NCBI GenBank assembly: GCA_944388165.1
Contig: CALXHS010000058.1
Coordinates: 1-51,154 of the forward strand
Direction of reading: 5' to 3'
Length of the DNA: 51,154 nt
Source: an uncultured Gemmiger sp.
GTDB taxonomy: Bacteria > Bacillota > Clostridia > Oscillospirales > Ruminococcaceae
Shown here: piece after piece, positions 16,779 to 24,431 of the stretch
Position numbering within the stretch: the first letter of the stretch is position 1
How the letters are laid out: each line of letters opens with the position of its first letter
Position numbers and translations under genes: made by a program
Notes under the pieces: model-generated
Told to the model about the DNA's origin: nothing
Seen by the model: only the letters and a program-made list of their open reading frames with translations
Database searches by the model: none

Positions 16779-16783
16779 GTGGT

Positions 16784-16800
16784 TTTCTTAAAATAAGAAA
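16784..16800. promoter_or_regulatory. Palindrome upstream of the citrate synthase promoter
   Basis: TTTCTTA, AAA, TAAGAAA: perfect 7-bp arms, 6 bp upstream of the citrate synthase -35. Candidate binding site. Confidence 0.5.
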
Positions 16801-16816
16801 TCGAACGCCGAAAAGC

Positions 16817-16835
16817 AACTTAATTTAATTAAGTT
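16817..16835. promoter_or_regulatory. 19-bp perfect AT-rich palindrome between citrate synthase and aconitase
   Basis: AACTTAATT, T, AATTAAGTT. It lies 39 bp upstream of the citrate synthase -35 and 40 bp upstream of the aconitase -35, so roughly midway and able to serve both. Confidence 0.65.
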
Positions 16836-16874
16836 TAAATCCCGCTTTGGCCGGTGTAACATTAAAAAGATTCG

Positions 16875-16903
16875 TTGACAAAGGCGGCTAAAATGGGTAT
16901 ACT
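16875..16903 (+). promoter_or_regulatory. Strong promoter for aconitase
   Basis: Perfect TTGACA, 17 nt, TATACT. It leaves a leader of about 157 nt. Confidence 0.88.
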
Positions 16904-16909
16904 CGAATA

Positions 16910-17066
16910 GACAGGCTTATAAAATAAATGACCCTGCGGCGCGGTTTGCCGCGCGAACCGCGCCTGACAATACAGAAAACAGGGCAGCGGCCGGGAACGC
17001 GGTCCCGGCACCCGGCGGTTTTGGCCGCCGCAAGGGCCGCCTTGCTCAAAAGAAACGGAGGTACGC
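16910..17066 (+). other. Structured 5' leader of the aconitase mRNA
   Basis: The leader holds several GC-rich hairpins. GCGCGG (16939-16944) can pair with CCGCGC (16949-16954), or as GCGCGGTT (16939-16946) with AACCGCGC (16956-16963): two mutually exclusive folds. Then GCCGGGA (16990-16996) pairs with TCCCGGC (17003-17009), and CGGCGG (17013-17018) with CCGCCG (17025-17030). No T-run follows, so this is not a simple terminator. An ACGGAGG ribosome site ends the leader. Confidence 0.55.
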
Positions 17067-19313
17067 ATGAAACTGCACCAGAACGGCGTGTACCTGGTCA
17101 ACGGCAAGCTGACCGACACCGCCCCCGCCGGCATCACCCAGGAAAAAGCCGCCGAAGGCACCATCGCCTACGGCATCCTGAAAGCCCACAACACCGCGCC
17201 GGACATGAAGGACCTGCGCCTGAAGTTCGACTCCATGACCAGCCACGACATCACCTACGTGGGCATCATCCAGACTGCCCGTGCCTCCGGCATGGAGAAG
17301 TTCCCCCTTCCTTACGTGCTGACCAACTGCCACAACAGCCTGTGCGCCGTGGGCGGAACCATCAATGAGGACGACCACCAGTTCGCCCTGTCCGCCGCCC
17401 ACAAGTACGGCGGTATCTACGTGCCCCCCTGCATGGCCGTTATCCACAGCTACAACCGTGAAATGATGGCCGGCTGCGGCAAGATGATCCTGGGGTCCGA
17501 CTCCCACACCCGCTATGGCGCCCTGGGCACCATGGCCGTGGGCGAAGGCGGCGGCGAACTGGCCAAGCAGCTGGTGGGCCGCACCTATGATATGGCCCGT
17601 CCCGGCGTGGTGGCCGTGTACCTCACCGGCAAGCTGAACCCCGGCGTGGGCCCCCACGACGTGGCTCTGGCCCTGGTGGGCGCCACCTACGACAACGGCT
17701 ATGTGAAGAACAAGGTCATGGAATTTGTGGGCCCCGGCGTGGCATCCCTGTCCGCCGACTGCCGCAACGCCATCGACTGCATGACCACCGAGACCACCTG
17801 CTGGTCCAGCATCTGGCAGACCGACTCTGTCACCGAGGAATACCTGGCCATCCGCGGCCGCGCCGACGATTACCGCCAGCTGTCCCCGGCGGAGGTGGCC
17901 TACTATGACGGCTGCATCGAGCTGGACCCGTCCACCATCGAGTGCATGATCGCCCTGCCCATGCATCCCAGCTACGCCTATCCCATCCGCGCCCTGAAAG
18001 AGGACCCCTACACCATCCTCAAGCAGGCGGAAGACCGGGCCAACGAGCAGCTGTCCGGCAAGGTCCATATGGACCTGGTGGGCAAGATCGGCAAGGACGG
18101 CCTGATCCATGTGGACCAGGGCATCGTGGCGGGCTGCAGCGGCGGCACCTACGAAAGCCTGTGCGCCGTGGCCGACATCCTGCGGGGCAAGAGCTGCGGC
18201 AACGGCCAGTTCAAGTTCAGCGCCTATCCCGACAGCATGCCCACCTACCTGGAACTGGTCAAGAACGGCGCCGTGGCTGATATCGTCTCGGCGGGCGGCA
18301 TCTTCCGCGAGAGCTTCTGCGGCCCTTGCTTCGGTGCCGGCGACACCCCCGCCAACGGCGAGTTCTCCATCCGCCACACCACCCGCAACTTCCCCAACCG
18401 GGAAGGCTCCAAGCCCGGCGAAGGCCAGATCTCCGGCGTGGCCCTCATGGACGCCCGCAGCATTGCGGCCACCGCTGCCGCCGGCGGCGTGCTGACCGCT
18501 GCCAGCGAGGTGGTGCACGAGGACTTCGTGGCTCCGGCTTACCACTTCGATAAGGGCGTGTACGACAAGCGTGTCTACAACGGCTGGAACAACCCCGAAC
18601 CGGAACACGAACTGCGCTTCGGCCCCAACATCAAGGACTGGCCGGAACAGCCCGCTCTGTCCGGCGATCTGCTGCTGCGCATCGTCAGCCACATCACCGA
18701 CCCTGTCACCACCACCGACGAGCTGATCCCCTCCGGTGAGACTTCTTCCTTCCGCTCCAACCCCCTGCGCCTGGCGGAGTTCACCCTGTCCCGCAAGGAC
18801 CCGGGTTACGTGGGCCGTGCCAAGGCCGTGAAGGCGGACGACGATGCCCGCCGCGCCGGCAACCTGCCCGCGAAAGTGGCTGCCGTCTATGAAGCCCTGA
18901 AGGCTGCCGGCTGCACCGTGGACGAAGCCAACACCAACATCGGTTCCGCCATCTTCGCCAACAAGCCCGGCGACGGTTCCGCCCGCGAACAGGCGGCCAG
19001 CTGCCAGCGCGTGCTGGGCGGCGCTGCCAACTTTGCCCTGGAGTACGCCACCAAGCGCTACCGCTCCAACTGCATCAACTGGGGTATGCTGCCCTTCCTG
19101 ACCACCGACCCCGACGCCTTGCCCCTGGACGGCTATGTCTTCCTGCCCGGCGTGCGTGCGGCCCTGCTGAACAAGGACGACACCATGCCTGGCTATGCGG
19201 TGCTGCCTTCCGGCGAGGTCAAGGCCATCACCCTGCGCCTGGGCGCCCTCACCGACGCCGAGCGCCAGATCCTGGCCGACGGTTGCCTGATCAACTACTA
19301 CAAGCACAACTGA
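17067..19313 (+). CDS. Aconitate hydratase family protein
   Basis: A 748-residue Fe-S hydratase of the aconitase superfamily, expected to convert citrate to isocitrate. The [4Fe-4S] ligands are visible as Cys357 in AGCSGGTYES and Cys418/Cys421 in FCGPCFGAGD; the substrate site includes GSDSHTRYGALG. The C-terminal swivel domain starts near residue 580 (ETSSFRSNPLRLAEF) and ends RYRSNCINWGMLPF. It differs from the canonical AcnA GSCTNS motif and is closest to the YbhJ-like or clostridial hydratase branch, so substrate is likely but not certain. ACGGAGG precedes the ATG. It is transcribed divergently from citrate synthase, which supports a citrate role. Confidence 0.88.
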   Translation: MKLHQNGVYLVNGKLTDTAPAGITQEKAAEGTIAYGILKAHNTAPDMKDLRLKFDSMTSHDITYVGIIQTARASGMEKFPLPYVLTNCHNSLCAVGGTINEDDHQFALSAAHKYGGIYVPPCMAVIHSYNREMMAGCGKMILGSDSHTRYGALGTMAVGEGGGELAKQLVGRTYDMARPGVVAVYLTGKLNPGVGPHDVALALVGATYDNGYVKNKVMEFVGPGVASLSADCRNAIDCMTTETTCWSSIWQTDSVTEEYLAIRGRADDYRQLSPAEVAYYDGCIELDPSTIECMIALPMHPSYAYPIRALKEDPYTILKQAEDRANEQLSGKVHMDLVGKIGKDGLIHVDQGIVAGCSGGTYESLCAVADILRGKSCGNGQFKFSAYPDSMPTYLELVKNGAVADIVSAGGIFRESFCGPCFGAGDTPANGEFSIRHTTRNFPNREGSKPGEGQISGVALMDARSIAATAAAGGVLTAASEVVHEDFVAPAYHFDKGVYDKRVYNGWNNPEPEHELRFGPNIKDWPEQPALSGDLLLRIVSHITDPVTTTDELIPSGETSSFRSNPLRLAEFTLSRKDPGYVGRAKAVKADDDARRAGNLPAKVAAVYEALKAAGCTVDEANTNIGSAIFANKPGDGSAREQAASCQRVLGGAANFALEYATKRYRSNCINWGMLPFLTTDPDALPLDGYVFLPGVRAALLNKDDTMPGYAVLPSGEVKAITLRLGALTDAERQILADGCLINYYKHN

Positions 19314-19326
19314 TTTTCCCATACAG

Positions 19327-19358
19327 AAAGGCCCCGGCGCACCGCGCCGGGGCCTTTT
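19327..19358. terminator. Bidirectional terminator after aconitase
   Basis: AAAGGCCCCGGCGC and GCGCCGGGGCCTTT pair around ACC, with a T-run on the right. It also ends the converging peptidase gene. Confidence 0.9.
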
Positions 19359-19373
19359 GCCATGTCTGTGCCA

Positions 19374-20258
19374 TTACCGGGCGGAAAATGCCCACAGGTT
19401 GCGGATCTGGGGCTCCAACTCGGCATAGGTCCAAAGCCTGTCGCTGTTCTGGGGGCTGTTGGGGTCGTTGACCCGGATGCCCTCTTCCGTCATCCCTGTC
19501 AGCAGGATGAAGTGTCCGGTGGTGGTAAAATCCCCCGGCCGCACGCTGCAGATGATGGGCCGCCCTTCGCTCAGGGCTCCGGTCACGGCGGATTCGGTCA
19601 AAGGCAGTTCCTCGCTCACCAGTCCCCAGGCTTCGCAGCCGGTGGTCATCAGGCTCCAGCTGGTCACTCCGTCCACCCAGTACCCGTCCCGCTGGGCCTG
19701 GTGGGCCATGGCGGCGGGGGTGATGGTGTCGTCCCCGGTCAGCCCGGCGGCAGCCATGGCCAGACAGGTGGGACCACAGCCGGTCACCGCCAGCAGGTCG
19801 TCCCCGTACCGGGTGTAGCCCCAGCGGGAGTCCCATTGCAGCAGCAGGGGAAACTGCCCCTGCACCACCTCACCGATGGTATCTGCGGGGGCATCGTCTT
19901 TGTGGTCTGGGTAACCTTCCACAAATTCCAGGGCGTCCGGGTGGCGTTCCAGCAAGGCTTGCAGGCTTTCCGGGAAAGTGCCGGAGGTATCCTGCAGGAT
20001 GGCGGCACGCCGGGCTTCGGCAGAGTCATCGTCAGTGGAGGAGAAAACGGGCTGCTCGATGTTTTCTGCGGCAGGGGTGGTATCCGTCGCCGGGATAAGA
20101 CGACCGGACAGTCCCACGGACAAAAGGAAAAGTGTCGCGGCCAGTGCCAGACCGCAGGCGAACAGCGTCCGCCGCGCCCGGCGGTGCATTGCCCGGCGGC
20201 GGGCCGCCTGCCTGCGCCGGGCGTGAGAGGACGAGGGCAGGGAAGTGCAACGGGACAT
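19374..20258 (-). CDS. Membrane-anchored C39-like cysteine peptidase domain protein
   Basis: A 294-residue protein with a very basic N-terminus (RRRQAARRRAMHRRARR) and one transmembrane helix at about 31-50, so type II topology with the domain outside. The C-terminal 150 residues match the Peptidase_C39_2 family: LLQWDSRWGYTRYG, then the nucleophile in VTGCGPTCLAMAAAGL, a GRPIICSV strand, the His in TTGHFILLTG and the Asp in VNDPNSP. Such proteins act as extracellular peptidases or bacteriocin-like processing enzymes; the substrate is unknown. The start at 20258 has AGGAGG 8 nt upstream. Transcribed alone between two terminators. Confidence 0.85.
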   Translation of the reverse strand: MSRCTSLPSSSHARRRQAARRRAMHRRARRTLFACGLALAATLFLLSVGLSGRLIPATDTTPAAENIEQPVFSSTDDDSAEARRAAILQDTSGTFPESLQALLERHPDALEFVEGYPDHKDDAPADTIGEVVQGQFPLLLQWDSRWGYTRYGDDLLAVTGCGPTCLAMAAAGLTGDDTITPAAMAHQAQRDGYWVDGVTSWSLMTTGCEAWGLVSEELPLTESAVTGALSEGRPIICSVRPGDFTTTGHFILLTGMTEEGIRVNDPNSPQNSDRLWTYAELEPQIRNLWAFSAR

Positions 20259-20307
20259 GGTGGAGACCTCCTGAGGGAAAATCGGCGGTGGGTGCCGCTG
20301 TGCCCTG

Positions 20308-20316
20308 ATTGTACCA
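20308..20316 (-). promoter_or_regulatory. Extended -10 promoter for the C39-like gene
   Basis: On the minus strand TGG then TACAAT. No good -35 at 17 nt. About 50 nt before the start. Confidence 0.5.
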
Positions 20317-20396
20317 TGCCGGGCCGGAAACAGGTCTTGCGGGGGACCTGCGCAAACTGTGAAGATCTTCTTGCACAAATCTTGCGATTTTCTCAC

Positions 20397-20435
20397 AAAA
20401 AAGGCGTACCCGTCCCCAAAAGGAGCGGATACGCC
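20397..20435 (-). terminator. Terminator of the DUF523-patatin operon
   Basis: On the minus strand GGCGTA...TACGCC close a longer interrupted stem and are followed by six T residues. Confidence 0.82.
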
Positions 20436-20474
20436 AAAAAACGGGCGTGGTGATTCGTCTGTATGTACAGAGGG

Positions 20475-21338
20475 TCAGCCTTCCAGCCACCTGCGCAAAG
20501 CGGGCAGGGCGGCTTCGGCGTCGGTGCGGCCCAGCTCATACTGGGCGTTGATGCGGTCCATGTTCCGCTCCATGCGGCCAATGTGCAGTGCTTTGCTGGG
20601 GCGGATCAGGAAGGCCTCGCCGCTCTTGGCGGCCTGTTCCACCTGGCAGACCTGGGCGGTGTATACCCGGGCACGGTCAGCCATGGCGGCCACAAAGCGG
20701 GGGTATTTGTGGTACATCGCCCGGAAAGGCAGCATGCTGGCAGGCTGCTTGAAATACCCGGCGGGCTGGGTCAGCACCACCAGGCGGCGCTTGCAGCCCA
20801 GGTCCCCGGCGGCCTGGTAGGGGATGCTGTCGGCTACGCCGCCGTCCAGATACAGCTGGCCGTTGTATTCGGCAGGGCGGGAACACAAAGGCATGGAAGC
20901 CCCGCCCCGCATCACGGCCATCTTGTCGTCCAGGCGCAGGTTGTCGCACAGGATGTGTTCTGCCTTGCCGGTGTTCAGGTTGGTCACAGTGATATAAAAG
21001 TCGATGGGGGAGGCCTCAAAGGCTTCCTCGTCAAAGGGGTCCAGCCAGAGGGGGATATCCTCATAGCAGAACTTGCGGCCCACGATCTCGCCGGTGGTCA
21101 AGAGGGAATAGAACCCCATGAAGTGCCGGTCGTGGCGGTACTTGCGGTAATAGCGGATGCTGCGCCCCGCCTGGCCGGATACATAACAGCATCCGTGGAT
21201 GCACCCCGCCGATGTGCCGATGACCATATCGGCCTTGACGCCGTTTTCCATCAGCACATCCAGTACGCCGGCGGTGTAGATGCCCCGCACCGCGCCGCCT
21301 TCCAGCACCAGGCCGAGATCGTATTTGGTTTCTTTCAT
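20475..21338 (-). CDS. Patatin-like phospholipase
   Basis: A 287-residue cytosolic lipid hydrolase. It has the oxyanion motif LEGGAVRGIYTAGVLD near residue 13, the nucleophile in GTSAG with Ser43, and the dyad Asp in LDGGVADSIP. This is the bacterial patatin set, close to the RssA/YjjU-like group (acyl hydrolase, substrate unknown). The start at 21338 overlaps the stop of the upstream DUF523 gene by 4 nt with GGGAGG upstream, so the two are translationally coupled. Length is normal. A physiological link between the two products is not evident. Confidence 0.9.
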   Translation of the reverse strand: MKETKYDLGLVLEGGAVRGIYTAGVLDVLMENGVKADMVIGTSAGCIHGCCYVSGQAGRSIRYYRKYRHDRHFMGFYSLLTTGEIVGRKFCYEDIPLWLDPFDEEAFEASPIDFYITVTNLNTGKAEHILCDNLRLDDKMAVMRGGASMPLCSRPAEYNGQLYLDGGVADSIPYQAAGDLGCKRRLVVLTQPAGYFKQPASMLPFRAMYHKYPRFVAAMADRARVYTAQVCQVEQAAKSGEAFLIRPSKALHIGRMERNMDRINAQYELGRTDAEAALPALRRWLEG

Positions 21339-21790
21339 GATTGCTGCGCCTCCCCGGGCAAAAGCTGCTCGAAATTTTCCTCGGTGCATACCGTCAGCCC
21401 GGCCTCTTTCAGCGCCTGGGTGGTCACCCCGTCCCCCGGGATCTTCCGGTGAGAAAAACTGCCGTCGTAGACGGTGCCGCAGCCGCAGCTGGGGCTGTTG
21501 GCTTTGAGCACAGCAGTCCGGCAGCCGTTGATGCGGGCCAGTTTCAGGGCTTCGGCGGCGCCTTTCTCGTATTGGGCGGTCACGTCGGTCCCTGCCTCGG
21601 TCACTACCCGGTCCCCTTTGCGTTCCGCCGGCGGACGGGGCGTGGGCAGGCCGCCGTAGATCTCGGGACAGACGGGCACGGCGGTGTGCCCGCCCTTCTG
21701 CAGGGCGTCCACCAGAGCGGGGCAGAGATTGTCCCCACCGGAATATTTGCAGGCTGCCCCCAAAAGGCAGGCACTTACCAGAATGTTCAT
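21335..21790 (-). CDS. DUF523 family protein
   Basis: A 151-residue protein with the family pattern: NILVSACLLGAACKYSGG at the start, VCPEIYGGLPTPRPPAE in the middle, and KANSPSCGCGTVYDGSF with a Cys cluster. The conserved Cys residues may bind a metal or form a redox site; no function is established. The start at 21790 is where the conserved N-terminus begins, with GAGAG upstream; a longer reading lacks a ribosome site. It is the first gene of an operon with the patatin. Confidence 0.88.
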   Translation of the reverse strand: MNILVSACLLGAACKYSGGDNLCPALVDALQKGGHTAVPVCPEIYGGLPTPRPPAERKGDRVVTEAGTDVTAQYEKGAAEALKLARINGCRTAVLKANSPSCGCGTVYDGSFSHRKIPGDGVTTQALKEAGLTVCTEENFEQLLPGEAQQS

Positions 21791-21800
21791 AAAATCTCTC

Positions 21801-21829
21801 TTTCCGAACAGACCAAGCTGTGGTATGAT
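21801..21829 (+). promoter_or_regulatory. Possible promoter for the AI-2E transporter pair
   Basis: TTTCCG, 17 nt, TATGAT with TGG ahead of the -10. It points toward and overlaps the transcript of the DUF523 promoter, so both would start near 21836 and run into each other. Confidence 0.5.
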
Positions 21830-21842
21830 AAACACGTAACGT

Positions 21843-21872
21843 ATTATAGCATAAAATGGATGGAATAATCAA
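21843..21872 (-). promoter_or_regulatory. Promoter for the DUF523-patatin operon
   Basis: On the minus strand TTGATT, 18 nt, then a perfect TATAAT. Confidence 0.7.
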
Positions 21873-21924
21873 AGTGCACGGCGCATAAAGGGCGCCGTTC
21901 TTTTAAGGAGGACATGAGGTTAGA

Positions 21925-23085
21925 ATGAAAAAATGGCTCGACCGGGTCCCGTCCACCACGCGGGACTGGCTGCATCTGATCACCGCTGCCGCCCTGATCT
22001 GGCTGGTGGTGAACGCCCTGCCCAACGCCGCAGGCGGCGTGATGGCTTTTGTGGGAGCACTGTCTCCCTTTGCCGGCGGTATTGTGCTGGCCTATATCCT
22101 GGATATCCCCACCCGCTTTTATGCCGAAAAGATCTTTCACGGCAAGCGGGGGCCCGCCATTATTCTGGCGTATCTGACCTTCCTGGCCCTGCTGGCTGCC
22201 TTGGTAGGTCTGGTGGTTCCCCAGCTGGTGCAGAGCGTCAGCACCTTTGTGAATGCCCTGCCCGGCTACCTGGACAACACCGCCCAATGGCTGGAAGGTC
22301 TGCTGGCGGATGTGAACATGGACAGCACCTTCACCCAGAAATTCACCGAATTCCTGGAAAGCTCCGGTGATACCATCCAGGAAGTCTTCAAGGGTATGAT
22401 GCCCGCCGTGGCCGGTGCGGCCGGGCAGGCTGCCGGCCGTGTGCTGGACTCGGTGGTGGCCCTGGCTGCCAGCATCTATCTGCTGGCGGAAAAGGAACCC
22501 CTTCTCCGTGCCTGCCGTGCCCTGCTGCGGGCCATGTTCCCCCCGCGGGCGGCTGCCAGCATCTTCTCAGTGTTCCAGCTGGCCAACCGCACCTTCAGCA
22601 GCTATATCGGCGGCCAGCTGCTGGACGCCCTGCTGGTGGGCTGCGAAACCTTCGTGGCCATGCTGGTGCTGGGCCTGAATTATGCCCCCATGATCGCCGT
22701 TCTGGTGGCGGTCACCAACATCATCCCCATCGCCGGGCCTTATATCGGCGCCATTCCCAGTGCACTGCTGCTTCTGCTCAGCGGTGAACCTCTGCAGGCC
22801 CTGATCTTCTGCATCCTGATCCTGGTGGTGCAGCAGGTGGACGGCAACTTCATTGCGCCCCGCATCCTGGGCGGTGCCACCGGTATTTCCGGCCTGTGGG
22901 TGCTGGTTGCCATCATTGTGGGCGGTGGTCTGTTCGGCATTCCGGGCATGGTCATCGGTGTGCCCACCCTGGCCGTGTTTGCCGCCCTGCTCAAGCAGGC
23001 GGTGGGCGCCGGCCTGACAGCCCGGGGCCTAGACCCCGAAACCGGCGGCGAGACCCCGCTGCGGGACCCCGCGGACCCCAACTGA
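21925..23085 (+). CDS. AI-2E family transporter, first tandem copy
   Basis: A 386-residue polytopic membrane protein with about eight helices in the 2+1+5 pattern of the family. It opens RDWLHLITAAALIWLVVNAL and FVGALSPFAGGIVLAYILD (family start), has a soluble helical segment (LPGYLDNTAQWLEGLLADVN), and ends with IPIAGPYIGAIPSALLLLLSG and VDGNFIAPRILGGATGISGLWVL, the conserved C-terminal loop. Members such as YdiK, PerM and TqsA are reported as autoinducer-2 exporters or Na+/H+ antiporters; the substrate here is open. AAGGAGG lies upstream. A second copy follows 69 nt later with the same layout. Confidence 0.9.
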   Translation: MKKWLDRVPSTTRDWLHLITAAALIWLVVNALPNAAGGVMAFVGALSPFAGGIVLAYILDIPTRFYAEKIFHGKRGPAIILAYLTFLALLAALVGLVVPQLVQSVSTFVNALPGYLDNTAQWLEGLLADVNMDSTFTQKFTEFLESSGDTIQEVFKGMMPAVAGAAGQAAGRVLDSVVALAASIYLLAEKEPLLRACRALLRAMFPPRAAASIFSVFQLANRTFSSYIGGQLLDALLVGCETFVAMLVLGLNYAPMIAVLVAVTNIIPIAGPYIGAIPSALLLLLSGEPLQALIFCILILVVQQVDGNFIAPRILGGATGISGLWVLVAIIVGGGLFGIPGMVIGVPTLAVFAALLKQAVGAGLTARGLDPETGGETPLRDPADPN

Positions 23086-23154
23086 TCGGATTCCCCAACC
23101 CTTACGGCGGGCCGGTGCCTGCCGCCTGACTGTTGCAGACAGGAGCGCATCCCC

Positions 23155-24345
23155 ATGAAAACGAAAAACTGGCTGGACCAAAAACCGCAGACCATCCGGG
23201 ACTGGCTGGGCATGGCCTTTCTGTGCGGCATCTTTTACGCACTGATCGTCCACCTGCAGCCCATCCTGGGCTGGTTGGGGGCGGCCGTAGCGCTGTTCTC
23301 TCCCTTTGCGGGGGCGGTGATCCTGGCCTATGTGCTGGATACCCTGGTGCGGCCCATCCACAGCGTGTTGCTGGGCGGGCGGCCGGGCCTGCGCTGGCTG
23401 GCCATTCTGGCGGCCTATGTGCTGGCAGGGCTGGCGGTGTTTCTGCTGGCATGGCAGGTACTGCCCAAGGTGGGCGCCAGCGTGACCACCTTCTTCAAGA
23501 ATCTTCCCACCTATGTGGAAAACACCCAGAAAACCATGCTGTTCCTGCAGGAGCGTTCGCCCATTGACCTGATGCCCCTTGTTGAATTGCTGGACGATTA
23601 CCAGAAGCTCATGGGCAATGCGTATGAACTGATCACCGGCATCACCCCTCAGCTGGCGGGGTATCTGGGCAATGTGGCCACCTACACCCTGCATCTGGTG
23701 GTGGTCATTGCAGGCAGCATTTATATGCTGGCCGACAAGACCCATCTGCTGCGTCAGATGCGGATGATCGTGCGGGCTGTTCTGCCCAAGCGGGTGGCGG
23801 ACGACGTGCTCTCCATCTGCAGCTACGCCAACCGCAATTTCTCAGACTTCTTCTTCGGCAAGATCTTTGACGCCGTCATCATCGGTGTGCTGCTCTTTGT
23901 GGGTATGAGCCTGCTGGGGCTGAGCTTTGCGCCGCTGATCAGCGTTCTGGTGGGCTTCTGTGCCCTGATCCCCATGTTCGGTGCCTACATTGGTGCCATT
24001 CCCGGCCTGCTGATCCTGCTCTTTGTGGACCCGTGGCAGGCGCTGGTACTGCTGATCCTGCTCATCATCCTGCAGCAGCTGGACAGCCGTGTCATTGCAC
24101 CCCGGGTGCTGGGCCGCACGGTGGAGGTGTCCGCTTTCTGGATTCTCTTTGCCATTGTCATCGGCGGCACGCTGCTGGGCCCCATCGGCATGGTGCTGGG
24201 CGTGCCCGCCTTCGTCACCCTCTACGGGTTGCTGCGCGGTGTGATCTACTGGGTGCTGGACCGCCGCGGCGTGACCGCCCGGGACCTGGACGGTGCCCCC
24301 CAGCCGCCCACCGCAGAGGAAGAAAAAGAGACCGCCAACGTATAA
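23155..24345 (+). CDS. AI-2E family transporter, second tandem copy
   Basis: A 396-residue paralogue of the preceding gene: RDWLGMAFLCGIFYALIVHL, ALFSPFAGAVILAYVLDTLV, then IPMFGAYIGAIPGLLILLF and LDSRVIAPRVLGRTVEVSAF. Identity to the first copy looks moderate, so the duplication is old. The central soluble helix (QKTMLFLQERSPIDLMPLVE) differs most, which would be expected if the two carry different substrates or pair as a heteromer. Both copies open with an N-terminal WLD plus RDWL segment. A strong terminator follows, so the two form a bicistronic unit. Confidence 0.9.
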   Translation: MKTKNWLDQKPQTIRDWLGMAFLCGIFYALIVHLQPILGWLGAAVALFSPFAGAVILAYVLDTLVRPIHSVLLGGRPGLRWLAILAAYVLAGLAVFLLAWQVLPKVGASVTTFFKNLPTYVENTQKTMLFLQERSPIDLMPLVELLDDYQKLMGNAYELITGITPQLAGYLGNVATYTLHLVVVIAGSIYMLADKTHLLRQMRMIVRAVLPKRVADDVLSICSYANRNFSDFFFGKIFDAVIIGVLLFVGMSLLGLSFAPLISVLVGFCALIPMFGAYIGAIPGLLILLFVDPWQALVLLILLIILQQLDSRVIAPRVLGRTVEVSAFWILFAIVIGGTLLGPIGMVLGVPAFVTLYGLLRGVIYWVLDRRGVTARDLDGAPQPPTAEEEKETANV

Positions 24346-24348
24346 AAC

Positions 24349-24390
24349 AAAAACCGGCCGTTTTCCCCTTGGGGAGAGCGGCCGGTTTTT
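24349..24390. terminator. Bidirectional terminator
   Basis: AAAAACCGGCCG and CGGCCGGTTTTT close a stem around a small inner CCCC/GGGG hairpin. It separates converging AI-2E and suf operons. Confidence 0.9.
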
Positions 24391-24431
24391 CCACAAAAAT
24401 CCCCGCTTTCTGTGGAAAGCGAGGAACGCTT

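Noticed and set aside
17046..19322. 758-residue minus-strand frame opposite aconitase
   Set aside because: Antisense artefact of GC-rich third codon positions. The plus strand holds all aconitase motifs.
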